Assembly: GCA_001001925.1 (NCBI GenBank)
Contig: LCLH01000018.1
Span: 1 to 10,932, forward strand
Direction: 5' to 3'
Source: Candidatus Magasanikbacteria bacterium GW2011_GWC2_45_8
GTDB taxonomy: Bacteria > Patescibacteriota > Patescibacteriia > Magasanikbacterales > UBA10146
DNA length: 10,932 nucleotides
Part shown: positions 6,365 to 10,932 of the stretch, in pieces
How the letters are laid out: each line of letters starts with the position of its first letter
Numbering within the stretch: position 1 is the stretch's first letter
Position numbers and translations under genes: made by a program
The notes under the pieces: model-generated
The model's input: only the letters and a program-made list of their open reading frames with translations
Told to the model about the DNA's origin: nothing
Databases searched by the model: none

Positions 6365-7531
6365 TTAGGTAAGATGTTTCTTAAGACTCTCCGCACGATC
6401 CGTCTTTTCCCATGTGAACTGCTCGCCGGTACGTCCAAAATGACCGTACGCAGATGTTTCACGGTAGATAGGACGAAGCAAATCAAGAGTGCGAATAATC
6501 GCGGCCGGACGCAAATCAAATTCTTTGGTGACAATCTCTGAAAGCTTTTCGTCGCTCACCTTGCCGGTTCCAAAACTGTTAACCCAAATGCTGGTAGGTT
6601 CCGCGCGGCCAATGACATAGGAAATTTGAATTTCACATTTGGAAGCTAACCCCGCGGCAACAATGTTCTTTGCCACATAACGCGCCATATAAGCGCCGGA
6701 ACGATCAACTTTTGACGGGTCCTTGCCGGAAAAACAGCCTCCACCATGACGCCCCATGCCGCCGTAGGTGTCAACAATAATTTTTCGGCCGGTAAGCCCT
6801 GTGTCGCCTTGAGGGCCGCCTACCACAAATCTGCCAGTCATATTGATGTGAAATTTGGTCTCCGCGTCCAAATATGAACCGCAAACCGGTTTGATAATAT
6901 ATTCAATAATATCTGCGCGCAATTGCTCGGTAGCTATGTTTGGGCTGTGCTGTGCGGCAATCACCACATTCAAAATACGCACTGGCTTGCCGTCTTTGTA
7001 CTCCACAGCAACCTGGCTTTTGCCGTCCGGACGCAAATATGGCAACACGCCTTTCTTACGCGCGCGCGTTAACTCTTTGACTAGCTTGTGAGCAAGCATG
7101 ATGGGCAATGGCATGAGTTCCGGAGTTTCATCACACGCGTAACCAAACATCAAACCTTGATCCCCCGCTCCTTGTTCTTCTTCAGAAGAACGATCAACTC
7201 CTTGCGCGATATCAGGTGATTGCTCATGAATGGAAACCAATACACCCGCATCTTCCGCGTCAATGCCGTATTCCGGATTCGTGTATCCAATGTCGCGCAG
7301 TACACCTCTGATTACTTTTTGCGCATCCACATATCCTTTGGTTGTTACTTCACCGCCCACGATAACAAGACCTGTAGTAGTAAATGCCTCCACCGCGACA
7401 CGCGATTTTATATCTTGTCCAATCAAGCTGTCCAGTATCGCGTCGGATATTTGGTCGCAAATTTTATCCGGATGCCCTTCGGTAACCGATTCCGAAGTAA
7501 ACACCATTACTCCTGTTTGTTGATCTGCCAT
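6365..7531 (-). CDS. metK: S-adenosylmethionine synthetase MetK
   Basis: MetK joins methionine and ATP to make S-adenosylmethionine, with loss of phosphate and diphosphate. At 388 residues it matches the bacterial family length and is highly conserved throughout: FTSESVTEGHPDKICDQISD near the N-terminus (catalytic His20), GAGDQGLMFGYA (121-132), GPQGDTGLTGRK (239-250), FSGKDPSKVDRS (267-278), and RPIYRETSAYGHFGR in the C-terminal domain. The glycine-rich loop reads GGGCFSGKD, with Cys266 where Ala is usual; both are small and activity is expected. It is the first gene of the block that uses its product for polyamines. The ATG at 7531 has an AT-rich upstream stretch and no Shine-Dalgarno. A -10 box lies about 60 bases upstream. 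Confidence 0.98.
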   Translation of the reverse strand: MADQQTGVMVFTSESVTEGHPDKICDQISDAILDSLIGQDIKSRVAVEAFTTTGLVIVGGEVTTKGYVDAQKVIRGVLRDIGYTNPEYGIDAEDAGVLVSIHEQSPDIAQGVDRSSEEEQGAGDQGLMFGYACDETPELMPLPIMLAHKLVKELTRARKKGVLPYLRPDGKSQVAVEYKDGKPVRILNVVIAAQHSPNIATEQLRADIIEYIIKPVCGSYLDAETKFHINMTGRFVVGGPQGDTGLTGRKIIVDTYGGMGRHGGGCFSGKDPSKVDRSGAYMARYVAKNIVAAGLASKCEIQISYVIGRAEPTSIWVNSFGTGKVSDEKLSEIVTKEFDLRPAAIIRTLDLLRPIYRETSAYGHFGRTGEQFTWEKTDRAESLKKHLT

Positions 7532-7533
7532 AG
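7523..7533. repeat. 11-base direct repeat, copy over the metK start
   Basis: ATCTGCCATAG (minus strand CTATGGCAGAT) covers the metK start codon and its next two codons. An identical copy lies exactly 90 bases upstream, next to the hpf stop. Confidence 0.7.
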
Positions 7534-7540
7534 TAAAAAA

Positions 7541-7621
7541 TTAAAATGAATAAATTAAAAGAACGCCATTAAAGGAGTTCTGTTGCTTATAATTATAAAA
7601 AGAATGATACGCATCTGCCAT
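7541..7621 (-). CDS. Possible 26-residue upstream ORF between hpf and metK
   Basis: An ATG at 7621, three bases after the hpf stop, opens 26 codons ending in TAA at 7541. Its first three residues (MAD) equal those of MetK because the start region is duplicated. The tight spacing to hpf would allow coupled translation, but the rest of the peptide matches nothing I know and the stretch also holds the metK -10 box. It may be a by-product of the duplication. Confidence 0.15.
   Translation of the reverse strand: MADAYHSFYNYKQQNSFNGVLLIYSF
7561..7580 (-). terminator. Weak hairpin with T-rich tail between hpf and metK
   Basis: On the minus strand GAAC pairs with GTTC, then after one mismatch CC pairs with GG, around a TTTAAT loop; TTTTAATTT follows. 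It could be a leaky terminator for hpf or a short attenuator hairpin in the metK leader. The stem is short, so confidence is low. Confidence 0.3.
7592..7621 (-). promoter_or_regulatory. Candidate promoter of the metK polyamine operon
   Basis: The minus strand has a perfect TATAAT (7597-7592). Eighteen bases upstream is ATGGCA (7621-7616), which shares four of six bases with the -35 consensus. The start would fall near 7585, giving a leader of about 54 bases. The -35 match overlaps the duplicated metK start sequence. The strong -10 carries most of the support. Confidence 0.4.
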
Positions 7622-7623
7622 AG
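7613..7623. repeat. 11-base direct repeat, upstream copy next to the hpf stop
   Basis: This copy is identical to the sequence over the metK start. The 79 bases between the two copies are very AT-rich and hold the -10 box and the weak hairpin. The arrangement suggests an insertion or slippage that separated metK from hpf. Confidence 0.7.
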
Positions 7624-7624
7624 C

Positions 7625-7981
7625 TTACTCTACCACACCTTTACGGTCGCTCATGCCGCGCGTTCGGCGTTTGACCAATTTGTCTTTACGATTGATGATT
7701 TGGCGCTTCAATTCGTCATGCGCCAAATCTATGGCGGCATATAAATCACCTGCTTCATACTCTGCACGCAACAACTGTTTGGGAATATGCAAATTTATCT
7801 CGGCGCGAAACACGTCGCCTTTGTGATGATGTTCTGTTGTTTTGCCGACTTCAACACGCGCCTCTACGGTTGCAGGCTTGAATTGTTTGAGAAATTTTTC
7901 CAACGCGCCGATTTTCTTGTGCACATAAGACTCAATCGCCGGCGTGAGCGGAATCAATGTACTTTTGATGTTGATCTGCAT
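7625..7981 (-). CDS. hpf: Ribosome hibernation promoting factor, short form (HPF/RaiA family)
   Basis: Proteins of this family bind the decoding centre of the 30S subunit in slow growth or stress, block mRNA and tRNA access, and protect idle ribosomes. The 118 residues show the standard beta-alpha-beta-beta-beta-alpha domain: a start like MQINIKSTLIPLTPAIESYVHKKI, a middle strand pair with AEINLHIPK (60-68), EAGDLYAAIDLAHDELKRQI (76-95), and a basic C-terminal stretch (KDKLVKRRTRG, 99-109). The basic helix end contacts rRNA in known members. There is no second dimerisation domain, so this is not the long form. It stands alone with its own promoter (TTGCAT-17-TACAAT). The start at 7981 has no Shine-Dalgarno. 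The family call is firm; HPF versus YfiA behaviour cannot be told from sequence. Confidence 0.92.
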   Translation of the reverse strand: MQINIKSTLIPLTPAIESYVHKKIGALEKFLKQFKPATVEARVEVGKTTEHHHKGDVFRAEINLHIPKQLLRAEYEAGDLYAAIDLAHDELKRQIINRKDKLVKRRTRGMSDRKGVVE

Positions 7982-8021
7982 AGATGTAGGTAGGATTTCT
8001 TGGCTTGTTATTTACGAACAA

Positions 8022-8050
8022 ATTGTAACGTACATTCTATAGAAATGCAA
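8022..8050 (-). promoter_or_regulatory. hpf promoter, sigma70 type
   Basis: TTGCAT (8050-8045) is followed after exactly 17 bases by TACAAT (8027-8022) on the minus strand. The start would be near 8015, about 34 bases before the ATG. A ten-base palindrome, TTCTATAGAA (8035-8044), sits in the spacer just after the -35 box and could be an operator half, though this is unproven. Confidence 0.6.
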
Positions 8051-8102
8051 GCATGGGCGTCAAGCTGACTTTAAGAGGCGGTTTATCAACAGCCCCACGT
8101 GC

Positions 8103-9068
8103 TTATCGTACCAGTGGAGGCGACCCCTCAAACCCCACCAACTGCACCTCTTCTTCCAACACAACATTAAAGGTATTATACACCTGTTGTTTGACTTGCC
8201 TCATAAGCTCCCACACATCTACCGCGCGCGCCTCTGCGGTATTGGTAATAAAACTCGCGTGTTTTCCGGAAACTTCTGCCCCACCCACGCGCAAACCCTT
8301 GAGACCACTCTGTTCAATAAGCCACGCCGCGGGAATTTTTTTGTACTCACGATATTCCGGCGGCACCGGTTTAATTTTATCAATGCGATCAAACTCTTTT
8401 TCTCTTTCAATTAAATAATTTTTAAACGTACACCCTGCGCTGGGACTTCCGGGCTGGTGGCTATGGCGATGATCAAGCCAACCCTGCAATTGCGCCCACG
8501 CTTCTTTTGAATCGCCTTTTTTTAATTGCAAACGCATTTTTATAATAATATCGTCCGCACGTTTGGTTTTAAAAATACTCGTGCGATAGGCGAACGCGCA
8601 CGATTCCGGTTTTAATTCTTCAACCTGTCCTTTATGAAAAACCGTAACACTCATGGTTTGTTCACTGATCTCGCTTCTAAAGGCACCCGCATTGCCGCGT
8701 AGCGCACCACCAAATGATCCTGGCAACCCACCCGCCCACTCAAGACCGCGCCATCCTTCTTTGGTCAGCTTATGCGCAAGAGGAATAACGAGAACACCCG
8801 CACCCACTTCCAAAACATCACCCACAAGACGCACCTCATTAAAATCAATCTTAATCACCAAACCGTTGAAACCGTCATCATGAATCAAAATATTACTCCC
8901 ACCCCCCAAAACAAAAAAGGGGATCTTTTCTTCTTTTGACCACGCGAGCGCGGCGATTAATTCTTCCACACGTTTGGCTTTCAAAAAATATCGTGCAGAG
9001 CCTCCAATTTTGAAGGTTGAAAATGGCGCGAGTGAAATATTCTCTTGTATAAAAACAGGTTTACTCAT
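8103..9068 (-). CDS. murB: UDP-N-acetylenolpyruvoylglucosamine reductase MurB
   Basis: MurB uses NADPH and FAD to reduce UDP-GlcNAc-enolpyruvate to UDP-MurNAc, the second committed step of peptidoglycan synthesis. I place the start at the ATG at 9068 (MSKPVFIQEN), giving 321 residues. A longer frame from 9110 adds 14 unconserved residues inside murC. Motifs: STFKIGGSARYF (17-28), FAD-binding VLGGGSN (53-59), GLEWAGGLPGSFGGALRGNAG (108-128), YR (161-162), and LEEEV with the C-terminal Glu (304-308). In the proton-donor motif SAGCTFKN, Cys213 replaces the Ser common in this family. About 29 extra residues (218-246) lie between FKN and AAWLIEQSGLKG. The start overlaps the murC stop by eight bases (ATGAGTAA), so the two are translationally coupled. 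Confidence 0.95.
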   Translation of the reverse strand: MSKPVFIQENISLAPFSTFKIGGSARYFLKAKRVEELIAALAWSKEEKIPFFVLGGGSNILIHDDGFNGLVIKIDFNEVRLVGDVLEVGAGVLVIPLAHKLTKEGWRGLEWAGGLPGSFGGALRGNAGAFRSEISEQTMSVTVFHKGQVEELKPESCAFAYRTSIFKTKRADDIIIKMRLQLKKGDSKEAWAQLQGWLDHRHSHQPGSPSAGCTFKNYLIEREKEFDRIDKIKPVPPEYREYKKIPAAWLIEQSGLKGLRVGGAEVSGKHASFITNTAEARAVDVWELMRQVKQQVYNTFNVVLEEEVQLVGFEGSPPLVR

Positions 9069-10479
9069 AGGAAGGAAGATTCCGCGCGAGCGTATCAATA
9101 TCCCCCGCACCCATAATAATCACCACATCGCCCGGTTGCCACGCACGCGATAAACTTTCACGAGTTTCGTCAAGACCCCCGGTGTAATGATACCTCTCGT
9201 CATTGCGTGCTTCATGTGCGATAGCTTCCGCCAACGAACTGCTATGCACTTCCCTGTCTTCTTCCGCCACACGACCTTCCACGTCATAGATATCGCTCAA
9301 AAGCAGAAGATCCGGCTCTTGCAACACCTCAACAAACTCGTTGAATAATTTTTTTGTTCTATTGTGCTGATGTGGTTGATAGACGAGCACCACACGCCGC
9401 CCAGGAAAAAAAGCGCGCGCGCCTTTGATTGTTTCCATAATGGCATCCGGATGATGTCCATAATCGGAAATGATGGTAATAGGAGGCACACCTTCTTGAA
9501 ATTCAATCTGATCAATGAGCTCAAACCTGCGCCAGATGCCTTTGAACTCTCGCAACACTTTTTGTATCACGTCAAAACTAACTCCCATTTCATGCGCCAT
9601 TGCGGCGGCGGCAAGCGCGTTAGCCACATTAAACGCGCCCGGCACATGAAGCTCTATCGGCAATACATTGCCTTTATAGGTGAGCAAACTAAAAATTTGT
9701 CCACCACGGAGGGCATGCACATGTGTTGCTTGATATTCGCCCACTCCTTGCATGCCAAATCGTTTTAAATGATATGGCACACGGCGAATATCCAAACTTA
9801 ACGCGCGTGTTGGTGCGTCGTCCGCGTTGGCGATCAGCAATCCAGCCGGCGGCAGGGTATTGATAAATTCCAAAAATGTTTCTTGAATGTGGACTAGGTC
9901 GCGATAATAATCCAAATGATCCGGCGCGATGTTGGTAAGCACTATGGCTTGCGGTTCAATATTCAACATGTGCGCCCTGTACTCGCATGCTTCAACCACC
10001 AAATACTTACTTGCGCCAACCCGCACGTTGCCAAGTGAAAATTGAGGTACTTTGCTTCCCACAAACACAGTGGGGTCCAAGCTAGCTTCCGAAAGCATGA
10101 GCGCCACCAACGCCGTGGTGGTGCTTTTGCCATTGGTGCCGGTTATTGCGATGGTGTGATACTCCTTTGAAAGCTCACCCAAAAACTCCGGATAGCTCAA
10201 TGCCATGACCCCTCTCTTTTCCGCCGCTTTGAGCTCTCTATGTTCTGGCGGGACCGCGGGAGAATAAATGACAAGCTCCGTATTGGGAGTAATATGTTCA
10301 ACATCTGCCATGTAATATACTGGTATGCCCATCTGCTCCAACTCGTGCGTGAGCTCCGAGGCGCACGCGTCAAACCCGCTCACCTGCGCGCCTTGGGTAT
10401 GAAAAAATTTGGCAACGGCAGAAACTCCGATACCCCCAATTCCTACGCAATATACATTTTTTATTTCCTTGAAATTCAT
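9061..10479 (-). CDS. murC: UDP-N-acetylmuramate--L-alanine ligase MurC
   Basis: MurC adds L-alanine to UDP-MurNAc with ATP, the first amino acid of the peptidoglycan stem. The start at 10479 (MNFKEIKNVYCVGIGGIG) gives 472 residues, the normal length, and puts the Rossmann GIGGIGVSA at 13-21. A longer frame from 10533 would begin inside a terminator stem and is rejected. Motifs: P-loop ITGTNGKSTTT (112-122), VVEACEYR (161-168), NIAPDHLDYY (183-192), PGAFNVANALAA (280-291), SDYGHHPDAI (338-347), QPHQHNRT (368-375) and GAGDIDTL (457-464). The P-loop has Asn where MurC usually has His, as in MurD and MurE, and EACEY replaces the usual EADES. Mpl is the alternative, but adjacent murB and the GAGDIDTL end favour MurC. 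The promoter is placed so that the mRNA would begin at the ATG. Confidence 0.94.
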   Translation of the reverse strand: MNFKEIKNVYCVGIGGIGVSAVAKFFHTQGAQVSGFDACASELTHELEQMGIPVYYMADVEHITPNTELVIYSPAVPPEHRELKAAEKRGVMALSYPEFLGELSKEYHTIAITGTNGKSTTTALVALMLSEASLDPTVFVGSKVPQFSLGNVRVGASKYLVVEACEYRAHMLNIEPQAIVLTNIAPDHLDYYRDLVHIQETFLEFINTLPPAGLLIANADDAPTRALSLDIRRVPYHLKRFGMQGVGEYQATHVHALRGGQIFSLLTYKGNVLPIELHVPGAFNVANALAAAAMAHEMGVSFDVIQKVLREFKGIWRRFELIDQIEFQEGVPPITIISDYGHHPDAIMETIKGARAFFPGRRVVLVYQPHQHNRTKKLFNEFVEVLQEPDLLLLSDIYDVEGRVAEEDREVHSSSLAEAIAHEARNDERYHYTGGLDETRESLSRAWQPGDVVIIMGAGDIDTLARNLPSYE

Positions 10480-10485
10480 GAGTTT

Positions 10486-10513
10486 AGTGTAACAGATTTT
10501 GAGAAAAATACAA
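10486..10513 (-). promoter_or_regulatory. murC promoter, apparently leaderless
   Basis: On the minus strand TACACT (10491-10486) is preceded by TGT, giving an extended -10. A weak -35, TTGTAT (10513-10508), lies 16 bases upstream. Only six bases separate the -10 from the murC ATG, so transcription would start at or next to the A of the ATG and leave no room for a leader or ribosome binding site. Confidence 0.5.
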
Positions 10514-10534
10514 GAAAATGGAATGTGCACCAAA

Positions 10535-10571
10535 CTTTAAAAAGACGCCTTTCTTGGGCGTCTTTTTAAAG
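10535..10571 (-). terminator. Strong intrinsic terminator after the PKD-domain gene
   Basis: A perfect 15-base-pair stem, CTTTAAAAAGACGCC (10535-10549) with its reverse complement at 10557-10571, closes a seven-base loop. It carries A and T runs on its flanks, so it should work in both directions. It begins six bases after the stop of the surface-protein gene and separates it from murC. Confidence 0.85.
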
Positions 10572-10577
10572 CTGAAT

Positions 10578-10932
10578 TTACTGTACGGTCACCGTCATCT
10601 GCTTGGTAACCGTACTCATGCCATCAGACACTTTGAGGGTTGCTGTGTAGGTGCCGGCGGAAGAATAAGTGTAGAAAAAATTCTTTGTGGTTGCGTCTGT
10701 TGTGCCATCATTGTCAACATCCCAAGCGTAAGTGAATGCATCCTGAGTGTTTTCATAGATACGGATATTCTTGAAGGCACTATTGGTAGTGGCCGGTCCG
10801 CGGTTGATGAAGAAGATTGAGTCAGTCAAACCTGTATAGTGCGTACCAATGGGAATTTTGTAATGCTTCCATTGTGCTGGGAGATAATTGTAGTAGTTCA
10901 GAATGGTCCAACCCGGAGTAGCAGTGCCCCAT
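10578..10932 (-). CDS. C-terminal end of a secreted-type protein with a PKD domain (N-terminus beyond right edge)
   Basis: The frame is open to the right edge and gives 117 residues. The first part (WGTATPGWTILNYYNYLPAQW..., through NIRIYE) looks like the last strands of a beta-sandwich of the carbohydrate-binding or galactose-binding-like type. That is a judgement from pattern only. The last part is a PKD domain: YAWDVDNDGTTDA, then FFYTYSSAGTYTATLKVSDG, then a TVTV end, the standard PKD order of WDxxxDG, YxxxGTYTxTLxVxD. PKD domains are Ig-like modules of extracellular proteins that mediate adhesion or present enzyme domains. The protein ends right after the PKD, with no sorting signal or membrane segment. 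An in-frame TTG at 10829 is not the start, because coding features continue upstream. The function of the missing N-terminal part is unknown. Confidence 0.85.
   Translation of the reverse strand, partial: WGTATPGWTILNYYNYLPAQWKHYKIPIGTHYTGLTDSIFFINRGPATTNSAFKNIRIYENTQDAFTYAWDVDNDGTTDATTKNFFYTYSSAGTYTATLKVSDGMSTVTKQMTVTVQ

Noticed and set aside
9069..9110. Longer start for murB at 9110
   Set aside because: The extra 14 residues lie inside murC and resemble nothing in the family; the start at 9068 with the ATGAGTAA overlap is the usual coupled arrangement.
10480..10533. Longer start for murC at 10533
   Set aside because: The 18 added residues are not conserved, and the start codon would lie inside the terminator stem of the neighbouring gene and upstream of the murC promoter.
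1..10932. UGA recoding, since none of the eight visible stop codons is TGA (six TAA, two TAG)
   Set aside because: The translated genes have normal lengths and no in-frame TGA, and eight stops are too few to show avoidance. Glycine uses GGN codons, so there is no sign of the Gracilibacteria-type code.

Overview
The window is a compact bacterial segment of moderate GC. It carries eight protein genes on the minus strand and one tiny gene on the plus strand. The gene set (secA, murC-murB, a short ribosome hibernation factor, a four-gene polyamine block and a PKD-domain surface protein), the very short gaps, and the lack of a Shine-Dalgarno sequence before every minus-strand gene suggest a Patescibacteria/CPR-type genome, possibly Parcubacteria. 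That assignment is inference from style and needs a phylogeny.

Layout from left to right. 1-2731: secA, minus strand, missing only its C-terminal end. 2732-3111: a 380-base gap holding the secA promoter, a 63-base inverted-repeat element, and the structured leader of a plus-strand mini-gene. 3112-3165: a 17-residue Lys-rich ORF with a perfect ten-base Shine-Dalgarno. 3187-3222: a terminator that works in both directions. 3249-7531: the operon metK, type III ornithine/lysine decarboxylase, speE and a speD-speE-like fusion, all minus strand. 7541-7624: the short metK promoter region, flanked by an 11-base direct repeat. 7625-7981: hpf. 8103-10479: murC-murB with overlapping ends. 10535-10571: a strong terminator. 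10578 to the right edge: the C-terminal end of a secreted-type protein ending in a PKD domain.

The polyamine block forms a complete route. MetK makes S-adenosylmethionine, the SpeD half of the fusion decarboxylates it, the PLP enzyme makes putrescine (or cadaverine) from the amino acid, and SpeE joins the aminopropyl group to the diamine. The second aminopropyltransferase-like domain, fused to SpeD, has lost several family residues and may be regulatory or have another acceptor. MurC and MurB are consecutive-pathway peptidoglycan precursor enzymes.

The points most worth a second look are the mini-gene with its structured leader, set among genes that have no Shine-Dalgarno; the degenerate SpeD-SpeE fusion beside an intact SpeE; a murC promoter placed for a leaderless mRNA; and the inverted-repeat element upstream of secA.
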